64,000 nucleotides of DNA from Pilimelia anulata (GCF_014647895.1 NZ_BMQB01000001.1:1008018-1072017); one strand, 5' to 3'. Positions 16,610-25,368 are shown, counted from the first letter of the stretch. Notes: generated from the letters alone by a model not told the origin. Numbers and translations: made by a program.

Positions 16610-17019
16610 CTCACACGTGGCATCTGTGCCCTATCAAATCCCCTCAAATCGGCTACTTGAACACGGCCGCTCGGGGTGGGCCCTCCGGGCTGATGCCGGC
16701 GGTCGCTGACGTGGGGTGGTCACAGTGACCACCAGCCTCGCCGCCGTCCCCATGATCGTGCCGACCGGCGCCCGATCACGGCGCCCGGTGACCTGCCGAC
16801 GACCGGCTCGCGCTCATTGCCGCGGGTCCCCGGCTGACGCTGGCTGTCCGTCTGCCGTTTTACTTGCTCCTCGTCGTCGGTGCTGTGATGGCGACCGTCC
16901 TGCTGCTGTTTCGGCCGGGAGTGTCACAGCTCCAGCAGGTCCCGTTGAGGGGTGTAGTCCTCGCCGTGACATACGCGTTCCGTTGCCATGTGGACCGCCG
17001 ATCGTGGGCGTCACTGGGG
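16610..17019. other. gene-free region downstream of tRNA-Leu
   Basis: No convincing gene on either strand. Base composition is less GC-rich and codon-like periodicity is absent. It lies between the tRNA 3' end and the transposase remnant, so it is probably eroded element DNA. I found no second copy of the tRNA 3' end that would mark an attachment-site repeat. Confidence 0.5.
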
Positions 17020-17266
17020 GTAGGTGGCCCGAGCGTTGGGTGCTGCCGGGAGATGTTCGCCCGGCTTCGGCATCGACGCGCTTGCGGTAGCTGCCGTGCT
17101 CGGCGCTCAGTTGGCGCTCGGTGCTGACGTGACGGGCGTAGGAGCGGTTGACGGCCTTCTGCCGTCGGGACAGACGCCGCGGTTGGTGCGGCGTTTGAAC
17201 GGGCTCCGGATGGTGCCGCCGGCTCCTTGGTAGCCTTCTCCACCAGGACTTTGACGTTGTCGCTGG
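17020..17266 (-). pseudogene. IS5-type DDE transposase remnant, multiply frameshifted
   Basis: Three reverse frames in succession give pieces of one protein: 'TSDNVKVLVEK', then 'GYQGAGGTIRSPFKRR', then 'RRQKAVNRSYARHVSTERQL'. The second piece matches the 'DKGYQGAGGTVRTPF' region of actinobacterial IS5-family (DDE_Tnp_4) transposases. The third matches the 'K.vNR.HAR.R...ER' region just after it. At least two frameshifts separate them and both ends are missing. No terminal inverted repeats were recognised. Fragment identity is from recall of family motifs. Confidence 0.65.
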
Positions 17267-17500
17267 TCAGGGCCTGGAGGCTCCGCCGCGGCGACAGGCC
17301 GTCTCCAGGTGGAGACGCAGGAGGAGGGTGTCGAGATCGGGGTCGTCCCCGGTGGTGCGGACGACGGCGTTGATCTGGGCAAGCTGGCTGTCCAGGAGGG
17401 CTCGTCGGGAGTTGGTATGACGGCGAGGTTTGGGCACGCGAATGGCGGGGTTGTCCCGCACGGGGATGAGGCCGTCAGCATTGGCGTGCCGGTTCGGTTC
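17267..17500 (-). pseudogene. tyrosine recombinase (integrase) fragment
   Basis: The reverse frame reads 'NADGLIPVRDNPAIRVPKPR', then 'TTGDDPDLDTLLLRLHLETA' and 'CRRGGA'. That is the linker between the core-binding and catalytic domains of phage-type integrases, plus the first catalytic Arg (in 'ETACRRGG'). The frame breaks immediately afterwards and the His-x-x-Arg and Tyr motifs are absent. The N-terminal SAM-like domain is also missing. It lies about 660 bp from tRNA-Leu and is best read as the decayed integrase of an element that used this tRNA. Confidence 0.7.
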
Positions 17501-17941
17501 AGTCGAGAAGTCTTCGCTAATGTTTTGGCAAACTTGATCGCAGCGGCGCTCATATATCTTGATGGCGTCAATTATCATATTTGTTGTCGCGTCTATGACG
17601 GACCTATTTGTTCCAGGTGTCGGATTCCCACTTGGAACGCTCGGTCTCTACAAAAAAGGCATTCTTAGTGGCGCTCGGGACCACAGTAGTCCTCGGTGAA
17701 TTTACTTCACTTAATGCGTCGCGTGCACGAAAGTTGAAAGTCGCAGAATCGAAGAGGTTGGCTAGGCTCAATCATCCACTCCGGCGGAAAGCTGCGCGCT
17801 CCCACTTCAATGCTTCGCGCCGTCGGGCCGCTAAGCACAGAGCCCACGTTGGAGCTGGATTGATGGGAGTTCCGTGAGGTTCCCGCTTGTTGTGACCGCC
17901 ACTGAGCAGGGCGGCGTGCCCCCGTACGCGCCAGCCCCTAC
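17501..17941. other. lower-GC gene-free stretch
   Basis: The segment around 17515-17740 is visibly AT-richer than the window average (for example 'CATATATCTTGATGGCG' near 17551). Short open frames exist on both strands (for example a forward one at 17608-17877), but they overlap, lack ribosome binding sites and have no recognisable motif. Probably foreign, non-coding or eroded DNA. Confidence 0.5.
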
Positions 17942-18571
17942 CTAGTTCGTCTCCGCTACAGGTCCGTCTTGATCTTCTTGCTGGCACTTCACCGTACTGG
18001 GCGAGCACACCGCCAGGTAGCTCCCGACGAAAACCCGCCGTGTGTCGCCCTCATAGCTGAACGTCACATGCATACCACGCATCACCCCACGGCCATTGCC
18101 GGTGATCTCGTATCCGACCAAAACCTGCACCACTGGCGACGATGAATCGGTCTTGGCAGGATCAGGAGCGGGTACCTGGAAGGCCCCCGGATCGGCGAGC
18201 GTTTGCCAGGCTCCGCGTGGTGTTTCGTCCTTTCTTCTGACCGAAGGCCAGCCAGGATTCGTCTGAAACACGGCACCCTGTGCTTCGGGTGGGATGTGGC
18301 GAACTTTCACACCGAGCATTCTCAGGGTGGATCCAACAATCACCGGCTCTACCTTCTTGATGGTGAGTGGACCCTTGCGAACCTTCAAAACGGTCAGACC
18401 GTTTGTGAACGTGAATCCAGCATCCTTCGAAATCTTGAAACCATAGCCACCACTGTTGTCTAGTGCATCATCGGGTTCGGTACGGTCTTGTTTACCGAAG
18501 AGTCCGCACGCTGTCACGGCGCCCAAAGTCAAAATCAACAAGACTCCGAGAGCGCAAGTTTTCTTGATCAC
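17942..18571 (-). CDS. putative lipoprotein, unknown function
   Basis: A 209-residue protein with a good lipoprotein signal peptide (Lys2-Lys4, hydrophobic core, 'GAVTAC', lipid Cys22). The mature part is beta-rich with no motif I recognise; 'TVLKVRKGPLTIKKVEPVIV' and 'VLVGYEITGNGRGVMRGMHV' suggest repeated beta hairpins. The GTG start overlaps the stop of the upstream gene, so both are coupled. Codon third positions are much less GC-biased than in the rest of the window, consistent with recent transfer. It may act outside the membrane with the 423-residue secreted partner. Confidence 0.75.
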   Translation of the reverse strand: MIKKTCALGVLLILTLGAVTACGLFGKQDRTEPDDALDNSGGYGFKISKDAGFTFTNGLTVLKVRKGPLTIKKVEPVIVGSTLRMLGVKVRHIPPEAQGAVFQTNPGWPSVRRKDETPRGAWQTLADPGAFQVPAPDPAKTDSSSPVVQVLVGYEITGNGRGVMRGMHVTFSYEGDTRRVFVGSYLAVCSPSTVKCQQEDQDGPVAETN

Positions 18572-19839
18572 TTTTCCCTAACGCGGTCTTCGATCACTGG
18601 GTATTCCTTGACGCCACACAGCGTCGTGGGCTTGATAGCTGTATAAGTCTTCTTGTGGATCTTTGTGTTGATCTGCGACGAGTCCAGAGCGCCGAATAGG
18701 CTGACACTCAGCGAACCGGTGTGCGAAGTCTCCCGCGACACCCAAAGCTCATTCTCCAGGGGCACACTCTTGGCGCATCCGAACCTTGCTGAGGACTTGC
18801 CCTTCTTGTTACCACCGGTGAACATGTAAGGCTTGACCTCGGTGTAGAAAGCGAGGTCCCAGCCCTCGGAGCGGTAGTGGCAGTACACGCGATACTCGCG
18901 GAACTCGTACTGAACCTGCGCTTCGAGCTTCTTCTTGGCGTCGATGGAGAAGTTGACGCCGGACGAGGTCTTCGCCGCCTTCTCCCTACTCGCCTTGAAC
19001 TTCGCGTCCCGGTAGGCGGCGTCTACACCCACCGACACCCGTGTCTCCTTGGTGTTGGACCACTCGAACTTGGCCTTGGACTTGCCCTTGGTCCACAAAG
19101 TCTGGATGTTGACCATCGACTTGACGCCGCCGCCCATTTGCTTCCACTTGTACTGCTGGGTGTACTCGCGCTTCGGCCACGACATCACACAGGCCGTGTG
19201 TGGGTTGTCGCCGGGGCGGAGAGCCACGGGCAGGGCCTTGGCGGGGTGAGCCGGTACCTTTACGCTCAGCACCTCGGGGCGCTCCTCCGCCGCGCTGCGG
19301 GCTCGGCCAGCGGTCACCGTGTGCTCATCCTTGTACGTGGTGCGCGGTCGCTGCCCCTCATCCTTGGGGAAGATCAGCTCAAACCGGTGGGAGATGGCAT
19401 GGTTCGTTCCCGACCCGCTCACCCACAGCCGGTTGGCGCCGTTTTCGTCGGCGTACTGGCTGGTGTCCTTGAGCGCGGGGATGGGGGCAGCGAAGCGGCC
19501 ATCACCGTCGGTCGTAGCCGAGGCCAGTTCGAAGCCGATCGCGTCCTTGCCCTGCTCCGCCGCGATTTGCATCTCCGGGCTCGGGTCCAGCGCGAACGCC
19601 AATGGTACGCCAGGCACGGGGGCGCCGCCCTCATCGACCAGGACGCCGCTGAGGACGAACCCCGCCGACGTATGAGCTGGATCGTCATCGGTCGTCAACT
19701 TGGACGGCATCGACTGCTGGACCAGCACTCGGCCACCACCATGGGCGGCGCCACTGCCAGATGCTGGCGCGGCCGACGCCGTGAGTCCTAGACCCAGTAC
19801 AGATATGCAGCCGAGCTGAACCCCGCGCACGCTTCTCAC
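18568..19839 (-). CDS. secreted protein with carboxypeptidase-regulatory-like domain
   Basis: A 423-residue protein with an N-terminal signal peptide (about 1-26). A prealbumin-like beta domain follows (about 55-135, 'SGVLVDEGGAPVPGVPLAFA' and 'ATTDGDGRFAAPIPALK'), of the carboxypeptidase regulatory/Ig-like type. The C-terminal half is Lys/Tyr-rich and beta-stranded ('MVNIQTLWTKGKSKAKFEWS', 'EAQVQYEFREYRVYCHY') with several Cys, and I cannot assign it. It is the first gene of a two-gene operon with the lipoprotein. Base composition is less GC-rich than neighbours. It lies inside the tRNA-associated foreign segment. Confidence 0.75.
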   Translation of the reverse strand: MRSVRGVQLGCISVLGLGLTASAAPASGSGAAHGGGRVLVQQSMPSKLTTDDDPAHTSAGFVLSGVLVDEGGAPVPGVPLAFALDPSPEMQIAAEQGKDAIGFELASATTDGDGRFAAPIPALKDTSQYADENGANRLWVSGSGTNHAISHRFELIFPKDEGQRPRTTYKDEHTVTAGRARSAAEERPEVLSVKVPAHPAKALPVALRPGDNPHTACVMSWPKREYTQQYKWKQMGGGVKSMVNIQTLWTKGKSKAKFEWSNTKETRVSVGVDAAYRDAKFKASREKAAKTSSGVNFSIDAKKKLEAQVQYEFREYRVYCHYRSEGWDLAFYTEVKPYMFTGGNKKGKSSARFGCAKSVPLENELWVSRETSHTGSLSVSLFGALDSSQINTKIHKKTYTAIKPTTLCGVKEYPVIEDRVREK

Positions 19840-20030
19840 CGTGTTCCTACCTCTCCTGAGCTGCTGACATACTTGCGGGATGCTAGGCAGCGAATGAAGG
19901 AGGGAAAAGCAAGTGTCAGCTACCCGACAGTAGCACTACTCTACGTAATGTTGATCGTCCAATTCGGATCAGCCGGAGGTGGCCCGACCCTTGGGGGCTG
20001 AGAGCTTTGCCTTGACTCGGGGCAACCCTC

Positions 20031-21539
20031 GTGGCAACCGGTGACAACGGCGAACAGGTGGCCGTGGCCTCCCTGGGGGAAGTGCCCGCCGCGGACCTGC
20101 AGCGTTCGGTCGACATCCCCGTCGCGCAGCAACAATGGACCCTGCGAACAACCGCCTCGTCGACGCGCATGCCAGGGGGCGGGCGGTCCCTGGCGGTCGG
20201 GGCGATCGTGGCCGGGTCCGCTATCGCCGCGCTGCTGGCGCTCCTGGCGTTCATGCTGCTCACCGCCCGGGCACGAGCGCTGAAACGGGTCGCCGACGCC
20301 ACCGCCGAACTTCAAACACACGAGCGCGCGGCCCGAGAGCAAGCCAATCTGCTCGCTGTCATCATGGACAGCCTCAGCGAGGCCGTGGTCGTGGTCGACC
20401 GCACCGGGAAGCTGCTGCACTACAACAGCGCCGCAGCATCACTGACCACCACCGGTGCCGGGAGCGGGGACACCCCGTGGCTCGCCGACCAGCCGGCCCG
20501 CCGTCCCGACGGCTCACTGTTCGCGCCGGACGATCTGCCCTGGACGCTCGCCGCCCGCGACGGCACGGCAGTGGACGGAGAGGAGATGACCATCGGACCG
20601 AGCGGCGCGGCCAGCGGGCCGGTGCTGAGTGTGAGCGCCCGCCCACTGCACGGGAGGTCCGCCCGCCGCGGCGCCGTCGTCGTTCTGCGGGACATCACCG
20701 CACGCAAGCAGTACGAAGCGCAGATCGCCCTGGCCACCGCACTCCTGGAACAGGAGTTGGAACAGCGCAAGCGGACAGAAGCCAAACTGCTGGAGCAGAC
20801 CGATGAGCTGAACGCCTTCGCCGGCGTGGTCGCACACGACCTGCAGGCGCCGCTGGCGTCAGTGGCCGGCTACGCCGAACTGCTCCTGGAGGACATTTCT
20901 TCCTCCCCGGATGGGACCGAACCGCGCGACGGACGCTCCAGCGCCAGATCGATCCTCAACGGCGTGGACCGCATGCAGCGGCTCATCCACGACCTACTCA
21001 GCTACGCGACCGCCAGGGACGCCCCACTGCACCCCGAAACCGTGAACCTCCGAGCCATGGTCGAGGACGTGATCAGCGAACGAACCGCCCACCTGCACGC
21101 CGGGGCGATCACGGAGGCAGCCCACAGCGTGCCCACCATCAGCGCCCACGAGAATCTCGACGACGTACGAGCCGATCGGGCCATGCTGCGCCAACTCCTC
21201 GACAACCTCGTGGGCAACGCCCTGAAATACACCGCACCCGACCGTCCCGCCCACGTGGAGATCACGACCCCATCCACAACGGAAGATCTTGTCGAGGTGG
21301 TGATCGCTGATCGCGGTATCGGCATTCCGGCCGACCAGCGCGCGAGGGTTTTCGACTCCTTTCACCGTGCCCACAGAAGCGGTCGATACCGCGGCACAGG
21401 CCTGGGCCTGGCGATCTGCCAACGCATCATCCAGAAGCATGGCGGCCGTATCTTCGTCGACGAGAACCCCGGCGGCGGCAGCCGCTTCCATTTCACGCTG
21501 CCGGCCGCCGCTCCACCACGTCCTGGACGAGCCAGGTGA
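20031..21539 (+). CDS. PAS-domain sensor histidine kinase, probably N-terminally truncated
   Basis: A 502-residue kinase. The first 45 residues ('PVAQQQWTLRT') look like the end of an extracytoplasmic CHASE-type sensor domain. One transmembrane helix (about 55-77), a coiled coil, a PAS domain (about 105-230), HisKA with 'FAGVVAHDLQAPL' (His269) and an ATPase domain with 'NLVGNALKYTAPD' and 'GTGLGLAIC' follow. There is no first transmembrane helix, and an in-frame TGA lies at 20013, 18 bp before the GTG. The sensor domain has therefore probably been cut away at the edge of the foreign segment. The catalytic half is intact and could be active if expressed. Confidence 0.85.
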   Translation: MATGDNGEQVAVASLGEVPAADLQRSVDIPVAQQQWTLRTTASSTRMPGGGRSLAVGAIVAGSAIAALLALLAFMLLTARARALKRVADATAELQTHERAAREQANLLAVIMDSLSEAVVVVDRTGKLLHYNSAAASLTTTGAGSGDTPWLADQPARRPDGSLFAPDDLPWTLAARDGTAVDGEEMTIGPSGAASGPVLSVSARPLHGRSARRGAVVVLRDITARKQYEAQIALATALLEQELEQRKRTEAKLLEQTDELNAFAGVVAHDLQAPLASVAGYAELLLEDISSSPDGTEPRDGRSSARSILNGVDRMQRLIHDLLSYATARDAPLHPETVNLRAMVEDVISERTAHLHAGAITEAAHSVPTISAHENLDDVRADRAMLRQLLDNLVGNALKYTAPDRPAHVEITTPSTTEDLVEVVIADRGIGIPADQRARVFDSFHRAHRSGRYRGTGLGLAICQRIIQKHGGRIFVDENPGGGSRFHFTLPAAAPPRPGRAR

Positions 21540-21673
21540 TGACACCACCGACAAGGACGAAGCCCATCAGCGTGACCAGGAGGCCCACGCCACTCGGTCG
21601 GCGTCTCGGTGCCGGCGGCGCGGCCGGTGGCGCCCGTCGGCGCCGCGCGGGATTGCGGCGTGGCGCGGTCGAG

Positions 21674-22171
21674 TTACCGGGGCAGATCGTGGGGCGTGGG
21701 CGCAGGCGGCGGCGCGAAGGGGAAGCGCGCTGGCACCGTCCACCGTTCGGTGAACGCGACCAGCCACGCCTCCCGCGCCGTCACCGTCAGCGGCAACTCG
21801 GGCGCGTCCAGGCGCGCCGCACCCATGGCGAGGGTCAGGTGCGGCGGCACCTCGCCGAACCGGCCGCCGTACGGCACGACGTCGGGCCAGCGCTCGCGGA
21901 CCCGGCCGACCAGGCGCGCCAGCCCCGGTGAGTCGACCGGCGCGTAGCCGAGGTCGCCGCGGACCTCCGGCGCCCCCAGCGTCAGCTCGAAGGCCGGCGT
22001 GCCGGTAACCAGCCGCTGGACGGCCACGACGGTCGCGTCGTCCAGCGGGACGAACGGGTACAGCAGCGAGACGTGTGCCGGGATCTCCCGCACCAGGGCC
22101 GGGAACTGCCTGCGCAGCCGGTCGAGCAGCGGATCCGCCTCGGGTACCGGAATGACCAGGCCGGTCTTCAC
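21674..22171 (-). CDS. 2'-5' RNA ligase-like 2H phosphoesterase
   Basis: A 165-residue protein with the two signature motifs of the 2H superfamily: 'HVSLLYPF' (HxS, about residue 33) and 'HLTLAMG' (HxT, about residue 110). Family members cleave or ligate 2'-5' and cyclic phosphodiester bonds in RNA or nucleotides. The GTG start overlaps the stop of the DinB-like gene by 4 bp, so the two form an operon. It is convergent with the sensor kinase, with 134 bp between the stop codons. Confidence 0.88.
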   Translation of the reverse strand: MKTGLVIPVPEADPLLDRLRRQFPALVREIPAHVSLLYPFVPLDDATVVAVQRLVTGTPAFELTLGAPEVRGDLGYAPVDSPGLARLVGRVRERWPDVVPYGGRFGEVPPHLTLAMGAARLDAPELPLTVTAREAWLVAFTERWTVPARFPFAPPPAPTPHDLPR

Positions 22172-22800
22172 AGCACCGCGATGCTGGCCGGCGCGCGCTC
22201 GGCGCGGGTCAGCGCCCGCAGCACCGCGGTCGGGCCGTGCTCGTGCACGGCGAGCCGGGTCAGCACGGTGAACACCGGCGCGAGTGCCGCCTCCGGCAGG
22301 TCCGGCGCCTGCCGCCCGACGCTGACGGCCAGGTCGTCGAGGTGTACCGCGATCTCCACCAGCCGGGTGACCAGGAAGTCGTCCAGGGTCAGCGTCCACG
22401 GGCCCCTGGTGTGGTGCACCAGCCGGTCCGCCGGCTCGGCGGGAAGCCGCTCCCGCAGCGCGGCCAACTGCCCGCGGCACTGCTTGACCAGGGCCTGCGC
22501 GCCCGCGCCCGCCGCGGCCTCGCCGTCGTCGCGGAGCATCCGGTTCGCGTCGTTGTCGATGTTCCCGCCCCGCCACGTCGCCCGGGTGTAGTGCTCCACC
22601 AGCGAGATCGGCGCCACGTCCCGCAGCGGCGCGTCGAGGGTGAGCGGCACCCGGCCGATCGCACTGCCCAGATGCGCCGCGACGCCCCCGACGGTCATCT
22701 TCGCCAGCCGGCTCGGCGCGTTCCACGCGGCCTCGATCGCCGGGTCGTCGAGGAAGTCGGTGAGGATGGCCGCGGCGGCGAGGTACGCGTCTCGAATCAC
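22168..22800 (-). CDS. maleylpyruvate isomerase/DinB-fold protein
   Basis: A 210-residue protein of the mycothiol-dependent maleylpyruvate isomerase N-terminal (DinB-like four-helix) family. The third metal-ligand region reads 'RLVEIAVHLDDLAVSVG', and an N-terminal 'TVGGVAAHLGSAI' supplies the first His. Members are metal-dependent thiol (mycothiol) transferases or isomerases in actinobacteria. Substrate unknown. Starts at GTG with 'GGAAG' just upstream. Coupled to the 2H phosphoesterase. Confidence 0.85.
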   Translation of the reverse strand: MIRDAYLAAAAILTDFLDDPAIEAAWNAPSRLAKMTVGGVAAHLGSAIGRVPLTLDAPLRDVAPISLVEHYTRATWRGGNIDNDANRMLRDDGEAAAGAGAQALVKQCRGQLAALRERLPAEPADRLVHHTRGPWTLTLDDFLVTRLVEIAVHLDDLAVSVGRQAPDLPEAALAPVFTVLTRLAVHEHGPTAVLRALTRAERAPASIAVL

Positions 22801-23044
22801 GCTTCCAGGTTAGGGTGCCCGGCACCGGCGCGGCGAGGGCCGCGATGCCGCCCCCAACGACGGCGTACCCCGAGGAACCCTGCGCGCGGCCGGACGACTA
22901 CGGCGGCTCGTGGTGTCGGTCAACGCTGAGCCGCACAGGTGCGCCCGCCTGTCCTGGAACCCATTGGCCGGCTCCCCGCGGCCGGGACCAGCCCCGACCC
23001 GCGAGGTGACATGGCAGGGTCCCGGTCGCGGGCGGCGGAGCCGG

Positions 23045-23401
23045 TCAGTCGCGGATCTGGATCCCGAGCGCGCCGGCGAGGGCGTGGGAGAGGGCGATCA
23101 GGTCGTGGCTGCCGGCGCGGCGGCCGGTCAGGTCCAGGCCGTCGAAGTCGACCCGGTCGAAGGACACCTCATGATCCGGGTCGTGCTCCGGGAGCACCGC
23201 AGGGGCGTAGGACAGGGGGATGCTGGGCTGGAGCGGCGGCTGCCAACGCGTGGCGCCGCGCCGCGGGGAACGCGCGACCATCTGCGCACCGTAGCCGCGC
23301 GGCCCGACAAGTCCGGCCTGTCGAATACGGCGCGGGTCACCCTGGCCAGCCACCACCTGTACCCGCACGCCCGGTGCGGAGGCTGCCTCAGTGACTTTCA
23401 T
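23045..23401 (-). CDS. small protein of unknown function behind a sequestered RBS
   Basis: A 118-residue protein, not recognised. The N-terminal half is basic ('GYGAQMVARSPRRGATRW'). The C-terminal half is acidic then helical ('VSFDRVDFDGLDL', 'LIALSHALAGALGIQIRD'). The ATG at 23401 is chosen over an upstream start because a strong GAGGAG lies 7 bp before it. That ribosome binding site is one arm of a perfect 11-bp inverted repeat (see the entry at 23403). No transmembrane segment or signal peptide. Next upstream on the same strand is a glycosyltransferase, 147 bp away. Confidence 0.6.
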   Translation of the reverse strand: MKVTEAASAPGVRVQVVAGQGDPRRIRQAGLVGPRGYGAQMVARSPRRGATRWQPPLQPSIPLSYAPAVLPEHDPDHEVSFDRVDFDGLDLTGRRAGSHDLIALSHALAGALGIQIRD

Positions 23402-23402
23402 G

Positions 23403-23441
23403 GGGTCTCCTCGATCGAGTCGAGTCCGGCCGAGGAGACCC
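23403..23441 (-). promoter_or_regulatory. hairpin masking the ribosome binding site of the 118-residue gene
   Basis: GGGTCTCCTCG (23403-23413) and CGAGGAGACCC (23431-23441) are perfect inverted repeats with 17 bp between them. In the reverse-strand mRNA the GAGGAG Shine-Dalgarno and the bases up to the ATG form the 3' arm of an 11-bp stem, so translation should be blocked unless the stem is opened. This is consistent with an RNA-level switch (protein, temperature or small RNA). The geometry is seen; the regulation is inferred. Confidence 0.6.
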
Positions 23442-23548
23442 TTCCCAAGAAATTGAATTACTTCAACGCACATCAATCCTTACCCAAAGGCGGAGGTACG
23501 TACGAAATATGACCGGGGTGCAGGTATTGCTGCCACGGGATGGGGTGC

Positions 23549-24694
23549 TCAGGCGGACTGGATCGGCACCGTGTGCGCCGCCGGCATCGGCGCGCGGCCG
23601 ATCGCCGGGCGCCGCGGGCCGAAGCGGCGGGTCCGGTCCATCGCTCGGCGGTAGACCGCCTCGTACCGGTGGGCCATGAGGTCGGCGCCGAAGGCGGCCC
23701 GCACTCGGGCGACGCAGGCCGCGGGGTCCAGTTCGGCTGTGCGGTGCAGGGCCGCGGGTAGGTCGTCGGCCGTGTCGCAGATCCAGCCGGTGACGCCGTC
23801 GACCACCACCTCGGGGACCGAGCCGCGGCGCAGCGCGACGACCGGCCGCCCGGAGGCCATCGCCTCGATCATCACCATGCCGAACGGCTCCTCCCAGCGG
23901 ATCGGCAGGATCAGGCAGCGCGACCGCGCGAGCAGCCGGAGGCTGGTCTCGCGATCGGCGTCCAGCACCACCTCGACGTCGTCGCCCAGCATCGGCCGGA
24001 TGACGGAGTCGAAGTACCGCCGCTCGCCGGGCTCGCTGCACTTGCCCGCCAGGACCAGCGGTACCCCGGCCCGGCGGCACGCCTCGATCGCCAGGTCGGC
24101 GCCCTTGTCCGGCGACATGCGGGCGAGCCACAGGGCCGGCCCGTCGGTGGCCGGGCTCGGCGTGAACGCGGCCGGGTCGACCGCGTTGTGCACGGTCGCC
24201 AGCCAGTCCAGGTCCGGCCGCGACTGCCGCTGGGACCGGGAGATCGCGACGGGCCGGACGCGCTCGCCGAGGGCGGCGAGGAAGTCGCCCAGTTCGCCGA
24301 CCGGCGAACCGTGGACCGTCACGACCGTCGGGCTCGCGTACTGGTACGCGGTCAGCGGCCCGACCGGGGAGTGGTCGTGCACCACGTCGAAGGCGCCGCG
24401 GCGCAGCACCTCGCCCACCCGGGCGGCGTACAGGGCGGCGGGCATGGCCTCGCCCAGCCGGGGGTGCTGCGGCTCGCCCAGCAGGCTCACGAACGTGCCC
24501 GCGGTGCCGCACCTGCTCCCGGCGCCGAGGACGACGACGTCGTGCCCGCGCGCGCTGAGCCGGTCGATCAGTACGGCACACATGGCCTCGATGCCGCCGT
24601 AGCCGGCGGGCGGCAGCTCGTACCACGGCGGCGCCACCATGGCGATGCGCAGCGGGCGGGACGGCGGGCGATCGATGGGTTGGACGATGGCCAT
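23549..24694 (-). CDS. GT4-family glycosyltransferase
   Basis: A 381-residue GT-B glycosyltransferase. The N-terminal donor/acceptor loop is 'MVAPPWYELPPAGYGGIEAM', mid-protein 'DVVHDHSPVGPLTAYQYASP', and the C-terminal nucleotide-sugar site includes 'LARMSPDKGADLAIEACRRA' and 'EEPFGMVMIEAMASGRPVVA', with the E-x7-E motif of GT4. The start was set at the ATG preceded by GAGGAG; the frame extends upstream without ribosome binding site. It is divergent from the SCP2/debranching operon, so the pair may share control over glycan metabolism. Sugar and acceptor unknown. Confidence 0.9.
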   Translation of the reverse strand: MAIVQPIDRPPSRPLRIAMVAPPWYELPPAGYGGIEAMCAVLIDRLSARGHDVVVLGAGSRCGTAGTFVSLLGEPQHPRLGEAMPAALYAARVGEVLRRGAFDVVHDHSPVGPLTAYQYASPTVVTVHGSPVGELGDFLAALGERVRPVAISRSQRQSRPDLDWLATVHNAVDPAAFTPSPATDGPALWLARMSPDKGADLAIEACRRAGVPLVLAGKCSEPGERRYFDSVIRPMLGDDVEVVLDADRETSLRLLARSRCLILPIRWEEPFGMVMIEAMASGRPVVALRRGSVPEVVVDGVTGWICDTADDLPAALHRTAELDPAACVARVRAAFGADLMAHRYEAVYRRAMDRTRRFGPRRPAIGRAPMPAAHTVPIQSA

Positions 24695-24945
24695 CAACTG
24701 CTCCTCGGTGCGGGCGCGGACCCGGCGTCGCCGGGCGGCGGTTGTCGAATGGGACCGACCACGGGTCCCCAGCTTCGGCACCCGCGGCGGGGCGCGCGTC
24801 ATCCGCCACGGGCGATCGGCCGCCCCGCGGGGCCGAGGCGGGTGAACCATCCGCCGCGGATGGCGCCCGGCGCCGCCGGCGTCGGATCCAATCGGGACCC
24901 GGCCGGGACAGTCCGTCCGGCCCCGACCCGAGTGGAGCCGACCAG

Positions 24946-25368
24946 ATGGACCCCGAAACCGCCCTGCAGAACCGCGCCACCGCCCTGCCGGACGAAGCCG
25001 GCCCGCCGAGGGAAGTCGGCCCGCCGAAGGTAGCCAGCCTCCAGGAGCTGAGCCGCCGGCGGCTGCGGCCAGCGCCCGGCAGCCGGAGCACGACCGTGCG
25101 GTTCGTGGTTCCCGGCCCCGGCGGCGAGCGCACCTGGCTCGTCCGGGCAGACTGCGGGCAGTGGGTGCCGCCGCCGTCGCGGGACGGCATCGGCTGCGTC
25201 ATCACCGCGTCCGAGCCGGTCCTGCGCGCACTGCTGACCGGGCGCGCCAACGCCCTGGCGGCGGTCCTGCGCGGCCAGGTCGCGATCACCGGGGACATGG
25301 AGCTGCTGGTCGCCGTGCAGCGGCTGTTTCCCGGCCCGCCGTCCGAGCCGGTGGGGGCCGCCGCATGA
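24946..25368 (+). CDS. SCP2 sterol-carrier-fold protein
   Basis: A 140-residue protein. After a charged N-terminus it carries an SCP2-like fold, best seen in 'TASEPVLRALLTGRANALAA' and 'VLRGQVAITGDMELLVAVQ'. Such domains bind hydrophobic ligands. ATG start. Its TGA overlaps the ATG of the glucosidase gene (ATGA), so the two are translationally coupled. The frame is also open upstream to 24742, but without a ribosome binding site. Confidence 0.75.
   Translation: MDPETALQNRATALPDEAGPPREVGPPKVASLQELSRRRLRPAPGSRSTTVRFVVPGPGGERTWLVRADCGQWVPPPSRDGIGCVITASEPVLRALLTGRANALAAVLRGQVAITGDMELLVAVQRLFPGPPSEPVGAAA

Noticed and set aside
17608..17877. Forward 89-codon frame in the lower-GC segment
   Set aside because: No ribosome binding site, no motif, and a competing frame on the other strand. 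Left as non-coding.
16526..20031. Search for an attachment-site duplicate of the tRNA-Leu 3' end
   Set aside because: No repeat of the T-arm/acceptor sequence was seen downstream, so no attR is claimed.
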